In this document: positions 25,314 through 33,459 of the stretch, in pieces
How positions within the stretch are numbered: the stretch's first letter is position 1
How the letters are laid out: the number at the start of each line of letters is the position of its first letter
Source of the DNA: Thermodesulfovibrionales bacterium
GTDB lineage: Bacteria; Nitrospirota; Thermodesulfovibrionia; Thermodesulfovibrionales; SM23-35
DNA length: 54,913 bases
NCBI GenBank assembly: GCA_031082155.1
Contig: JAVHLL010000019.1
Coordinates: 1 to 54,913, forward strand
Direction: 5' to 3'
Position numbers and translations under genes: made by a program
Notes under the pieces: model-generated
What the model saw: the letters and a program-made list of their open reading frames with translations, nothing else
The model's database searches: none
What the model was told of the DNA's origin: nothing

Positions 25314-26051
25314 ATGCGTAACATTAAACTGGTTATGGAATACGATGGCAGCCATTATAACGGATGGCAACGCCAGACAGCTCTTAAAAACACTGTCCAG
25401 GGAAGAATTGAGCATGTGTTGCAACTGATGACAGGAGAAAAAATCGAGCTTCATGGAGCAGGCCGCACAGACACAGGAGTTCATGCCCTGGGTCAGGTTG
25501 CAAATTTTCATACTCAAAGTCAAAAGAGACTTTCAGAAATAGAGGACTATCTTCATAAATACTTTCCAGATGATATTAATCTGCTGGACATCCAGGAAAT
25601 GCCTGAACGTTTTCATTCAAGGTTAAATGCAAAAGGGAAAAAGTACTTATACCGAATTTGGAATCATCCTTTAACCAATATTTTCAACAGGAGATATTAT
25701 TTGCACATAAAAAAACCCCTGAATGTTGAAAAAATGAAACAGGCTGCGGATTTGTTTATTGGAACCAAAGACTTTCGGAGTTTTACGGCCTTGAAGTCCA
25801 AAAAGAAATCGACTGTGAGGACTCTCTCAAAGATTGAATTTCTTAAAAAAGAAAGTGAAATCACTCTCAATTTTTCGGGAGATGGTTTTCTTCATAAAAT
25901 GGTCAGAGTGATTACCGGAACGCTTATTCAAGTTGGTTTAGGGGAGCTTTCTGTTTCTGAAGTAAAAGAAATGTTTGAAAAGGAAAAACGTTCAGCAGCC
26001 GGCTTTACGGCCCCTCCTCATGCCTTGTTTCTGGTTAAAGTCGTTTATTGA
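25314..26051 (+). CDS. truA: tRNA pseudouridine synthase A
   Basis: 245 residues, the usual TruA length. The enzyme forms pseudouridine at positions 38-40 of the tRNA anticodon arm. The catalytic Asp lies in GAGRTDTGVHALGQVANF (near residue 51), with MEYDGSHYNGWQRQ at the N-terminus and FSGDGFLHKMVRVITGTLIQVG near residue 185. The ATG at 25314 gives the standard N-terminus; the preceding frame is open but without family resemblance. The gene is more AT-rich than most of the window and follows the attC-like site. It may be the normal truA or an acquired copy. Confidence 0.93.
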   Translation: MRNIKLVMEYDGSHYNGWQRQTALKNTVQGRIEHVLQLMTGEKIELHGAGRTDTGVHALGQVANFHTQSQKRLSEIEDYLHKYFPDDINLLDIQEMPERFHSRLNAKGKKYLYRIWNHPLTNIFNRRYYLHIKKPLNVEKMKQAADLFIGTKDFRSFTALKSKKKSTVRTLSKIEFLKKESEITLNFSGDGFLHKMVRVITGTLIQVGLGELSVSEVKEMFEKEKRSAAGFTAPPHALFLVKVVY

Positions 26052-26275
26052 ACCTGAAAGCAGTCTGTTTTGTGTTTTCTTAAGGGAGCGCTTAGGGGAC
26101 GAATTTTAGATAAAACTGGAGAAAGTTAAAAGGTATTTGTGAGGGTATGACTTGGAATTAACGGCTGCATAACAACGTGCCTTATGAAGTTGATTTTGCA
26201 AACTGTCTATTGTGTCTCCGCTCTACCGGCATAAACTTGTCGTTATCATTTTCTCCCTGATAAACACAATCGGTC

Positions 26276-27208
26276 TCAGGAAACCGCCCTCATGATGAGA
26301 AAACTGAGGAGAAATGCCAGCGAGGGCGCGATGACCCAATTCGCCATGATCTTCCTGATCAGGCCAAATTTTACCGTTTCCATCCCCTTTGACATCCCGA
26401 CGCCGCTGATTGACCCTATAATGCAATAGGTAGTTGAAACAGGCATTCCGAGGAAGGTAAAAAAAAGCACGCACATGCCTGCCCCGAACTGTGCGGCAAA
26501 GCCTGAATACGGATCGAGGGTCATGATTCCTTTCCCTATCGTTTCTATTACACGGTGGCTCAGGATGACCGCTCCAAGGAATACGAAAAGGGACCCAATA
26601 AGCGATGCCCGCAGCTGCTCTATCAGTCCCGAATGAATTACAGGCCCCAGAATGGTCGCGAGTTCATTCGCGCCGGTGTTATAAGCGATGAGAATGCCGC
26701 TGAAAAGCAGGAGGGTTCTCAAAATCCTTTCGATGCGGAACAGTGACAGTTTCGAAATGGTCTTCTCCATCGCTTTGTACAGGAAGAGCGAAGTGAAAAA
26801 AGCGACGAGAGGGGAAACAATCCACGAAATGACAATCTCGATCATAGCGGTAAAATTCACCGCTGCGCCGGAGGCAACTGCGGAACCGGTGAGACTCCCG
26901 ATTATCACCTGGTGAGTCGAAAGCGGCAACTTCTTCCAGTTGGAAACGATAATCAGGAGAGTAGCCACAGAGAGGGATATGCTAATAATAGGGAGGTTCA
27001 CCTCTACAAGGTCTTTCCCGACCGTATCCATTACCTTCTGTCCCTGTATCAGTATCCCGAGCAGGACAAAACACCCGAAAACAATCAGCGCCCTTTGTAA
27101 CTTTATTACCCCACATCCTATGCATATTCCGAGGGCGTTTGATGTGTCATTGGAACCTATGCCGAAGGCAATAAGAAAACAGGCTGCAACAGGGATGAGT
27201 TCGGTCAT
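26276..27208 (-). CDS. Inorganic phosphate transporter, Pit family
   Basis: 310 residues, on the short side for Pit. The two inverted signature repeats are IAFGIGSNDTSNALGICIGC (about 14-33) and IAYNTGANELATILGP (about 174-189). About nine hydrophobic helices are visible, and SNWKKLPLSTHQVIIGSLTG and GMPVSTTYCIIGSISGVG are the family P-loop-like segments. It would move phosphate, as a metal-phosphate complex or with a cation, across the inner membrane. It is the last gene of a three-gene operon with a PhoU-like protein and a CBS protein, which suggests control of uptake. Position 18 is Ser-Asn rather than Ala-Asn, a minor departure. Confidence 0.92.
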   Translation of the reverse strand: MTELIPVAACFLIAFGIGSNDTSNALGICIGCGVIKLQRALIVFGCFVLLGILIQGQKVMDTVGKDLVEVNLPIISISLSVATLLIIVSNWKKLPLSTHQVIIGSLTGSAVASGAAVNFTAMIEIVISWIVSPLVAFFTSLFLYKAMEKTISKLSLFRIERILRTLLLFSGILIAYNTGANELATILGPVIHSGLIEQLRASLIGSLFVFLGAVILSHRVIETIGKGIMTLDPYSGFAAQFGAGMCVLFFTFLGMPVSTTYCIIGSISGVGMSKGMETVKFGLIRKIMANWVIAPSLAFLLSFLIMRAVS

Positions 27209-27241
27209 TGAGCGGGATGCGCATTCAGGGTCGTCATGATG

Positions 27242-27871
27242 TCATCTCATGCTCAAGTTCATAATATGGAGATAGTCGCTCGCATCTTCGATCACATCGC
27301 TGATATGGGTAAGATACGCGATGAAATCCGAGAGTATCCTGCCCTCCCAGAAGTCTTTTACCTCTTTTTTCCTCAGTTTGCTGATCAGTTCAAATTTGAT
27401 ATCATCAACTTTTTTCTCGTAGATCCTAATCGCCAGGGTCTTTTCCCGTAAATCTCCCTTGTTGAACAAAGTGTCAAACGCAATTGCAAGCATCTCGCAC
27501 ATCTCTTTGTTAATACCGGCAATCCTGATGCAATCCTCCCGTATCTCTTCTTCCAGTTCCGGCCCCAGGTAATTGAACTCAAACGCAGCATCTTTCAGTG
27601 CATCGAAGGCTTCGTCGACAATTTCGACATATCTGCAGATATTCGTACGGAGAAACGGCAAAAAAGCGCCTTCGTAGATAGTCGAAATAATCTCCCTCCG
27701 GATGCTGTCGCCTTCCCTTTCGAGGTCGGAGACACAATACATGTGGTCCTTGTCCCATTCTTCCAGACCCTTCTTGAAACAGTCAGCCGCGGAAGAGAGG
27801 GTCTGTATATGTTTCTTGATATCGTCTATTACCTTTTGCTCCGTGCTGCCTCCAAAGACATTTTTAAGCAC
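27242..27871 (-). CDS. DUF47 (PhoU-like) protein
   Basis: 209 residues, almost entirely helical. The pattern of repeated metal-site motifs is visible: VSDLEREGDSIRREI (about 47-61), VEIVDEAFDALKDAAF (about 80-95), YEKKVDDIKFEL (about 145-156) and ISDVIEDASDYLHI near the end. DUF47 proteins are relatives of PhoU and normally lie beside Pit transporters, as here. It probably binds the transporter or a regulator and modulates phosphate uptake. Its start overlaps the end of the CBS gene by eight bases, and the transporter follows after 33 bases. Confidence 0.88.
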   Translation of the reverse strand: MLKNVFGGSTEQKVIDDIKKHIQTLSSAADCFKKGLEEWDKDHMYCVSDLEREGDSIRREIISTIYEGAFLPFLRTNICRYVEIVDEAFDALKDAAFEFNYLGPELEEEIREDCIRIAGINKEMCEMLAIAFDTLFNKGDLREKTLAIRIYEKKVDDIKFELISKLRKKEVKDFWEGRILSDFIAYLTHISDVIEDASDYLHIMNLSMR

Positions 27872-28268
27872 CGCGTCCCTCTCTTGCTCTTTTTATCAGT
27901 TCAGAAGACATGACATCCAGCAATGAAATAATCCCCATAATCTCTTTCCCGTCACAGATAAAAACCCGGGTTATGTTGAATTTGGTCATTAAATTGACCG
28001 CATATTCGACATCCATCCCCTTGTCGATACATACCAATGGCTTTGAGGTGATTTCTCCGACTTTTGTTTTATTCAGGTCGAGATTCTTTTCGAGAACCTT
28101 GAACACTATGTCTCTCACCGTGATCACCCCGTACACATCGTTTTCATCCCTGGGTTTCACAAGCAGAGACCGTATCCTCTTGTCGATCATCCTTTCTATG
28201 GCGTCATAGATAGATGCATCCGCCGCTATGGTTTCCAGTTTCTTCGTCATTATCTCATCAACTTTCAT
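27864..28268 (-). CDS. Twin-CBS domain protein
   Basis: 134 residues made of two CBS motifs: MTKKLETIAADASIYDAIERM with VYGVITVRDIVFKVL, and ITSKPLVCIDKGMDVEYAVNLM with IMGIISLLDVMSSEL. Paired CBS motifs bind adenine nucleotides and act as energy sensors. No catalytic domain is attached. It is the first gene of the operon with the DUF47 protein and phosphate transporter, so a nucleotide-dependent signal to the transporter is a reasonable inference. AAAGGGGTGA lies before the ATG. A MITE-like repeat lies about 70 bases upstream of its start. Confidence 0.85.
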   Translation of the reverse strand: MKVDEIMTKKLETIAADASIYDAIERMIDKRIRSLLVKPRDENDVYGVITVRDIVFKVLEKNLDLNKTKVGEITSKPLVCIDKGMDVEYAVNLMTKFNITRVFICDGKEIMGIISLLDVMSSELIKRAREGRGA

Positions 28269-28612
28269 GGTTCACCCCTTTGTACTATTTTTCGATAAAA
28301 TACCAAACATTTATAGAAGAGCACGCCTGCAACAAACTAATCAGTGTCTGTCCATAATCTCCCCGAGTAATTCAGAAGACTGTCATTCCCGCAAGTGAAG
28401 CGCGTCGGGATGACAAATAAACGTCAAAAATATTATTGTTCTCCACAGACTCTAACTTATTGAAATATTATGAGAACCCCCTATCATTGTCAATAAAAAT
28501 ATGTGAATATCCTGCAACATACTTATCAGGAATAGCAGGTTTCTATAGAAATGAGCATCAAAAGTCTGCTAAAGTAAAACATTAATTTCTAAAATATGGA
28601 GGTCTTATTCTT
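28269..28612. other. Divergent intergenic region between the CBS operon and the isomerase gene
   Basis: 344 bases without a gene. Positions 28337-28456 are the reversed, short copy of the MITE-like repeat. Both flanks are AT-rich and likely hold the two divergent promoters; none can be placed confidently. A ribosome site ATGGAGG precedes the gene at 28613. Confidence 0.55.
28337..28456 (-). repeat. MITE-like repeat, copy C (reversed, internally shortened)
   Basis: Read on the minus strand, it starts TTAGAGTCTG, passes through TATTTTTGACGTTTATTTGTCAT, split here as TATTTTTGACG and TTTATTTGTCAT, and ends GAATTACTCGGGGAG ... CAGACACTGA. Both flanks match copy A (TTAGAGTCT... and GAATTACTCGGGCAG). 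The central stretch is about 50 bases shorter. Confidence 0.7.
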
Positions 28613-29203
28613 ATGCAGTTCTTTTCACTTATATCTGTTTTATTCTTGCTATTCTCCTCTTCTCTTGCACATGGAGAGGTAAAACAAAAAACCTTTACAG
28701 AAAAGGAGATCCAGAAGATGGCTGAAACAAAGGCTGTAATCGAAACGAAGTTCGGGAATATTGAATTAAAATTCTTTCCCGACGTCGCACCGAATCATGT
28801 GAACAACTTTATTGAACTTGCTAAAAAAGGCTTTTATGACGGAACGACTTTCCATCGTGTCATACCGGGATTCATGATCCAGGGCGGAGACCCGAACTCT
28901 AAAGATCCCGACAAATCCAGACACGGCATGGGCGGCCCCGGACATTCAGTAAAAGCCGAGTTCAACAGTACCCCTCATAAAAGGGGTATTCTCTCGATGG
29001 CCCGGTCGTCTCAGCCCGACAGCGCAGGCTCCCAGTTTTTCATCTGCGTGGCAGACGCTCCGTTCCTTGACAGGCAGTATACTGCGTTCGGAGAGGTAGT
29101 TTCCGGCATGGATGCAGCGGATAAAATCGTGAATCAGCCGAGAGACAAGAGAGATAACCCAAACGAACGGATAGAGATCAAAGTAAAAATCATAGAAAAA
29201 TAA
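28613..29203 (+). CDS. Exported cyclophilin-type peptidyl-prolyl isomerase
   Basis: 196 residues. Residues 1-22 form a Sec signal peptide (FSLISVLFLLFSSSLAHGE). The cyclophilin domain starts near residue 39 (AVIETKFGNIELKFFPD). It contains FHRVIPGFMIQGGDP with the catalytic Arg and Phe, GILSMARSSQPDSAGSQFFI, and FLDRQYTAFGEVVSGMD. It would catalyse proline isomerisation in exported proteins in the periplasm. An internal start at Met 37 would give a cytoplasmic protein, but the ribosome site ATGGAGG before 28613 favours the exported form. The ChaN-like gene begins 12 bases later. Confidence 0.92.
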   Translation: MQFFSLISVLFLLFSSSLAHGEVKQKTFTEKEIQKMAETKAVIETKFGNIELKFFPDVAPNHVNNFIELAKKGFYDGTTFHRVIPGFMIQGGDPNSKDPDKSRHGMGGPGHSVKAEFNSTPHKRGILSMARSSQPDSAGSQFFICVADAPFLDRQYTAFGEVVSGMDAADKIVNQPRDKRDNPNERIEIKVKIIEK

Positions 29204-29215
29204 CTCTCAGAGTCT

Positions 29216-30073
29216 TTGAAAGCGCTAAAAAAATATAAGGTCCTGTTTTTAATCCTGGTGTTTTTTGCGTATTCTCACACCGCAACGGATGCAAAGCAGA
29301 TTACTGTGTACCGGGCAAGCGACGGAAAAACGATCAGTTTTGGCCAGATGGTTGATGACCTGAAAAAAACCCAGCTGATTTTTGTCGGTGAAAGCCATAA
29401 CCAACAACGCCATCATCGCCTTCAACTTGAGATCATCAAGGCCCTCTATGCATCCAAAAAACCAATGGCTGTGGGATTTGAAATGTTGGTAGCAGAGGAG
29501 CAGCAATTCCTGAACCAATGGGTATCCGGCGGACTCAGCCTCGATGAATTCCTGCCGATTTACTACAGGAACTGGAATTTTCCCTGGCCATTGTACAAGG
29601 ACATTTTCCTTTATATCAGAGACAATAAGATTCCGGCCCTTGCACTCAATGTGTCTCCTGAGATCACACGGAAAGTTGCACGTACCGGATTTGCCTCCCT
29701 GTCCGAGGAGGAGCTGAAGAAACTGCCTTCCGAGACGGGATGCATCGTAAATGAGCAGTATATGCAGTTCATCCGGAGGGCATATGCCATGCATGGGCAC
29801 GGTGGCAAACAGTTCCTCTTTTTTTGTGAAGCCCAACTCCTCTGGGACCAGGTAATGGCAAAGAACCTCCTGGAGTATTTGAAAAAAACTCCGGGCAGCA
29901 GCATCGTCGCAATTGCAGGAAACGGGCATGCGTGGAAGCGCGGCATCCCGGAACACATAAGGGTAATGTCTGAAAAAACCTCATACAGGGTCGTTCTCCC
30001 CGAGGTACCAGGACATATCGACCCCCGGCACACCACAATCGGTGACGCCGATTATATAATCCTTCAGTCGTAA
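29216..30073 (+). CDS. ChaN-like (DUF399) haem-binding-type protein
   Basis: 285 residues with a signal peptide (VLFLILVFFAYSHTATDA, residues about 9-26) but no clear lipobox. LIFVGESHNQQRHHRLQLEI (about 54-73) is the family hallmark with conserved Glu and His. GFEMLVAEEQQ, then the WNFPWPLYKDIF segment and SIVAIAGNGHAWKRGIPEHI with a conserved His also match. ChaN of Campylobacter binds haem and takes part in iron uptake; the distant TraB/PrgY fold is related. It begins with TTG 12 bases after the isomerase gene. The multihaem cytochrome operon converges from the other side, so a link to haem delivery is possible but speculative. Confidence 0.82.
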   Translation: MKALKKYKVLFLILVFFAYSHTATDAKQITVYRASDGKTISFGQMVDDLKKTQLIFVGESHNQQRHHRLQLEIIKALYASKKPMAVGFEMLVAEEQQFLNQWVSGGLSLDEFLPIYYRNWNFPWPLYKDIFLYIRDNKIPALALNVSPEITRKVARTGFASLSEEELKKLPSETGCIVNEQYMQFIRRAYAMHGHGGKQFLFFCEAQLLWDQVMAKNLLEYLKKTPGSSIVAIAGNGHAWKRGIPEHIRVMSEKTSYRVVLPEVPGHIDPRHTTIGDADYIILQS

Positions 30074-30094
30074 TTGGAATAAGTATTGAATCAT

Positions 30095-30129
30095 AAAAAA
30101 AGGCGTGGCATCTCTGCCCCGCCTTTTTA
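30095..30129. terminator. Bidirectional terminator between the ChaN-like gene and cytochrome operon
   Basis: AAAAAGGCGTGGCA and TGCCCCGCCTTTTT form a 14-base stem with one mismatch and a four-base loop. A-runs on the left and T-runs on the right let it serve both converging transcripts. Confidence 0.9.
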
Positions 30130-30154
30130 TCTCTTTACTGCCCAGGTTTATTTC

Positions 30155-30838
30155 TTAATGTCCGTGGCCGTGTTCCTCACTGTGCGCATGCTCTTCGCCG
30201 TGACCAGGGCCGTGCTCTTCGTGTAATTCTTCGTATCCCTTGAACATTGCTATGATATGTGCCATGGGAGTATGTCCGAGCGTGGCAAGATAAAAATGTA
30301 CGATCATGAAGGCGCTGAAGAATATCCAGAGGAAAATATGGATCGTATCAGCGATCTGTATTCCACCAATAAGGTTGACGATTGGCAAAAACAGGTTCGG
30401 GTCCCAGAGGAAAAGCCCGGTAATAAGCTGAAGGGGGATAAGCAGCACCATGATCGCGAGATATGACACCTGCTGCATAGGGTTAAACTTGTTATAGAAT
30501 GTCGAATGGTGGGGATTTTCATCGCCGACCATGATTCCAAACCCGTAGAATTTGGCCTGTATCAGGGCTTTCTTCGCGAACTCCAACGGTCTGTGAAGCG
30601 GCGGGATATAAATCTTTATATTGCCCGTTACCAGATAATAGACAAGCCATATAAAATAATTCGCTATCAGAACAAACCCTAGCCAGCTGTGGACATCAAC
30701 CGCAGTTTCGAAAGAAAAGAGATTGAGTCTGTCGCCCATCTTTATCTGCGCACCCGTGAGGATGAGGACGATAAACGCAGCCAGATTAACCCAGTGCCAT
30801 ATTCGAATCGGTAGCGGATGAAGGAATAGTCTTGTCAT
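30155..30838 (-). CDS. Cytochrome b (b561/formate-dehydrogenase gamma-like) membrane subunit with His-rich tail
   Basis: 227 residues with four or five membrane helices. Haem-ligand histidines are plausible at RIWHWVNLAAF (about 15), VDVHSWLGFVLIANYF (about 50), ADTIHIFLWIFFSAFMIVHFY (about 165-185). This is the pattern of di-haem b-type cytochromes that exchange electrons with the quinone pool. The last 30 residues are rich in His and Glu (EEHGPGHGEEHAHSEEHGHGH, read in two parts), likely a metal-binding tail on the cytoplasmic side. Its start overlaps the stop of the 13-haem cytochrome gene by four bases, so the two proteins probably form one quinol-cytochrome c unit. Confidence 0.88.
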   Translation of the reverse strand: MTRLFLHPLPIRIWHWVNLAAFIVLILTGAQIKMGDRLNLFSFETAVDVHSWLGFVLIANYFIWLVYYLVTGNIKIYIPPLHRPLEFAKKALIQAKFYGFGIMVGDENPHHSTFYNKFNPMQQVSYLAIMVLLIPLQLITGLFLWDPNLFLPIVNLIGGIQIADTIHIFLWIFFSAFMIVHFYLATLGHTPMAHIIAMFKGYEELHEEHGPGHGEEHAHSEEHGHGH

Positions 30839-32517
30839 TTCTTACCTCCTTTTCCCATCCTGCGTAATGACCTGATAGGTGAAAACACAATACGGAGAGT
30901 GATGTGTCCTATGGGGACAGCTATGCCGCCAATCAGGGCGACGATAAAAAGGATGTCCCACAATTCGATGCTCGAACCTCCGATTGCATAGAACTTGCTG
31001 GCCGGGATGATCGAAAAAACCGACCTGACCGTGTCTTTTTCCGCAGGGATGAGCGTCGGTTTCCCATCGGATTTCTTTACTGCAACGAAAACGTTCTGAA
31101 AGAATTTCGCATTGGGGAGATGGCACTGGGTGCAATCCTTCACTGCCTCGGCTTTGGGTGCTATCATATGGGATTCAACCGAGCTGCTCACATCCAGCGT
31201 ACCCTTAAATAGAGCGATTGTCCCTTTTTTGAACAGAAGAGCGAACATATTCCACAGGTCCTTCCCCTCAACCTTGCCATCCTTGTTTGTATCGAGGCCG
31301 TCTTTTACTTTCCCGGGGTCTGTGTCAAGAAGCTTCGCGAGCTCTTCTTCGGACAGCGGTTTATCTGTTTTCCGGTTGTGCAGAGTGAGATATATTCTCC
31401 GCTGTGCATCGGGAGAATGGCAGGCAGCGCAGGATACTACATCAAAATGGGCCTTCGAAAAAGTCGGCAATGTTACCGGTGGGTTCTTCAGCCATTTATT
31501 GTGTGCCTTTGCCGCATCCTTGTGACATTTCAGACATCCGTCCTTGATCTTGGTCGTCATCGTGGTTGACTCTATATTATGTGCATTATGGCATGAGGAG
31601 CATGAAGGCGCCTCCGCGTTGCCTTTTGCCAATGCCATGCCATGGACACTCATATCATAGGAAGGCTTCATATCGGCATGGCATTTATTGCATGAGGTCA
31701 ATCCGACTGTTCTGTCTTTCTTAGTGCTTGCTACGCCATGAGCGCCGTGGCAATCGGTGCAGGTAGGCGCCTTCAGGTTACCGGTCTTCAGGACGGACAG
31801 ATGGACACTGGTTTCAAACTGTTTTGATGCCTCTTCGTGGCATTTCCTACAGGTATCTGCAGTGAGAATCGCGTAATCCCGCTTGCTGTTGAACGATCTT
31901 ACAGGGTGTGCGGTTTTGGAAAAACCGGTATGACACTCTGTGCATTTGAGTTTCCCGTGTACTGAATTACCCACCATGGATTGGTCGACAGAGAGAGAAA
32001 GTGATTCTCCGTTCTTCATGGACATCACGAGCTGATTCCTGTGGCATGAGATACAGTAGATATTCTCCTGGACCGCCACCTTTTCGGCTTTCACTCCTTT
32101 TGTATAATGTGAGCCATGACACTCCGCACAGGAAGCCCTTGCCATCAATTGGCTATGGATAGGATTTTTGCTCAACTGCTGATCGGTATGACAAATCCTG
32201 CACTTTCTGTACATCTGCGCAGAGTATTCTTTTTTGCTGTTAATTGTTTTCACGCGGGGGTGGGAGTCCATTGATATGTCATTGTGACACCCTGTACATT
32301 TTACATTTCTATGGACAGAGGCCATAAACTGATTGCCGTCTATATAGAGCGACAGTCGTTCCATATTTTCCAGTTTCTTGGTCAACCCCTTGTCCTGGTG
32401 ACACATGAGGCATAACTGCACCTCATCCTGTTTCGGGACACCTTTTGCAGCGCTGACGCATAGAGGGAAAATCATGAAGGCGATCACCAGGAAGATTGAG
32501 ACATATTTTTTATTCAT
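30835..32517 (-). CDS. 13-haem c-type cytochrome with C-terminal membrane anchor
   Basis: 560 residues. After a signal peptide (residues 1-23), I count 13 CXXCH motifs, from CLMCH near residue 36 to CTQCH near 465: CLMCH, CTGCH, CRICH, CAECH, CISCH, CTECH, CRKCH, CTDCH, CNKCH, CSSCH, CLKCH, CAACH and CTQCH. A spacer between the last two (about 380-440) holds LDTNKDGKVEGKDL, an EF-hand-like calcium loop. A membrane helix (LWDILFIVALIGGIAVPIG) ends the protein, anchoring it to the inner membrane. It is probably a periplasmic electron carrier taking electrons from the b-type partner encoded just downstream. The terminal acceptor cannot be inferred. Confidence 0.93.
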   Translation of the reverse strand: MNKKYVSIFLVIAFMIFPLCVSAAKGVPKQDEVQLCLMCHQDKGLTKKLENMERLSLYIDGNQFMASVHRNVKCTGCHNDISMDSHPRVKTINSKKEYSAQMYRKCRICHTDQQLSKNPIHSQLMARASCAECHGSHYTKGVKAEKVAVQENIYCISCHRNQLVMSMKNGESLSLSVDQSMVGNSVHGKLKCTECHTGFSKTAHPVRSFNSKRDYAILTADTCRKCHEEASKQFETSVHLSVLKTGNLKAPTCTDCHGAHGVASTKKDRTVGLTSCNKCHADMKPSYDMSVHGMALAKGNAEAPSCSSCHNAHNIESTTMTTKIKDGCLKCHKDAAKAHNKWLKNPPVTLPTFSKAHFDVVSCAACHSPDAQRRIYLTLHNRKTDKPLSEEELAKLLDTDPGKVKDGLDTNKDGKVEGKDLWNMFALLFKKGTIALFKGTLDVSSSVESHMIAPKAEAVKDCTQCHLPNAKFFQNVFVAVKKSDGKPTLIPAEKDTVRSVFSIIPASKFYAIGGSSIELWDILFIVALIGGIAVPIGHITLRIVFSPIRSLRRMGKGGKK

Positions 32518-32562
32518 AAAGCCCCCTAATAAGTTTTGATCGGTATTTTCAAGGACGTAGAA

Positions 32563-32592
32563 TTTATAGCATATCTAAATACGAGAATGCAA
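32563..32592 (-). promoter_or_regulatory. Promoter of the multihaem cytochrome operon
   Basis: On the minus strand, TTGCAT (32592-32587) and TATAAA (32568-32563) are separated by 18 bases, about 45 bases upstream of the ATG. AGGGGG precedes the start codon. Confidence 0.6.
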
Positions 32593-32784
32593 GCATGAAT
32601 TGAGTGTATATTTTGACACCGGATTCCCTTTGGACGTATAATTTTCCCATTGTCTTCACGCTCCATGGCATGGGCTACGAAACGTCCGTTCCGCGTAGCT
32701 CTTGTCATAGGGAACAATTATGAAAGACAGGCGCTGGCCGTGCAGTCACCTTCACTCGCTCAAGCCGGCAAGAGGAAAGAGACA

Positions 32785-33459
32785 TTGATCCCATATAAAG
32801 ATGATAACCCCTCCAATATCTTTCCCTATGTCACAATAGGGATTATTGTGTTGAATGTTCTTGTGTTCCTGATCGAGGTGGCCTCGACATCAGGGTTGCA
32901 GAAAGCAACCTATTCATACGGTGCGATCCCGCACTCGCTCCTTACATTCGAGAAAGCGCAGCCTGTACACCCGACCGTCACAGTCTTTTCTTCCATGTTC
33001 ATGCACGGGGGGTTCTTCCATCTCGGAGGCAACATGCTCTATCTCTGGATATTCGGGAATAACATAGAGGACAAATTAGGCCATATACGTTTCCTCATCT
33101 TTTATCTCTTCTGCGGAATAATCGCTGCTTACAGCTATGCCTTTACCAATCCACAGTCAATCATACCTATGGTTGGCGCCAGCGGTGCTGTTGCCGGTAT
33201 TTTAGGGGCTTATCTGCTCCTTTTCCCGCATGCGCGGGTGCATACATTCATTTTCCTCGGCTTTTTCATCACAACCATTAAAATTCCTGCCTTGATAGTT
33301 ATCGGGTTTTGGGCTATTATACAACTCATTAACGGACTCATCAGCACCGGGCTTCGTGAGGAAGGCGGGGTAGCATGGTTTGCCCACATGGGCGGTTTCC
33401 TCATCGGGCTTGTAACGATAAAACTCTGGCTGCCAAGGAGGACGAAACTGTGGTTGTAA
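32785..33459 (+). CDS. Rhomboid family intramembrane serine protease
   Basis: 224 residues and six or seven membrane helices. The sequence after the start (IPYKDDNPSNIFPYVTIGII) is the usual N-terminus of this bacterial subfamily. The catalytic serine is in MVGASGAVAGILGAYLLLFP, the catalytic histidine in WFAHMGGFLIGL, and HGGFFHLGGNMLYLWIFGNN is the conserved oxyanion-side helix. I chose TTG 32785 because AGAGGA ends eight bases before it and the longer frame adds no family sequence. The stop codon lies inside the start of the next gene (10-base overlap). Confidence 0.9.
   Translation: MIPYKDDNPSNIFPYVTIGIIVLNVLVFLIEVASTSGLQKATYSYGAIPHSLLTFEKAQPVHPTVTVFSSMFMHGGFFHLGGNMLYLWIFGNNIEDKLGHIRFLIFYLFCGIIAAYSYAFTNPQSIIPMVGASGAVAGILGAYLLLFPHARVHTFIFLGFFITTIKIPALIVIGFWAIIQLINGLISTGLREEGGVAWFAHMGGFLIGLVTIKLWLPRRTKLWL

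Noticed and set aside
25124-25321. A 65-codon frame starting with a possible membrane helix before truA
   Set aside because: It overlaps the truA start, has no ribosome site and degenerates in its second half.
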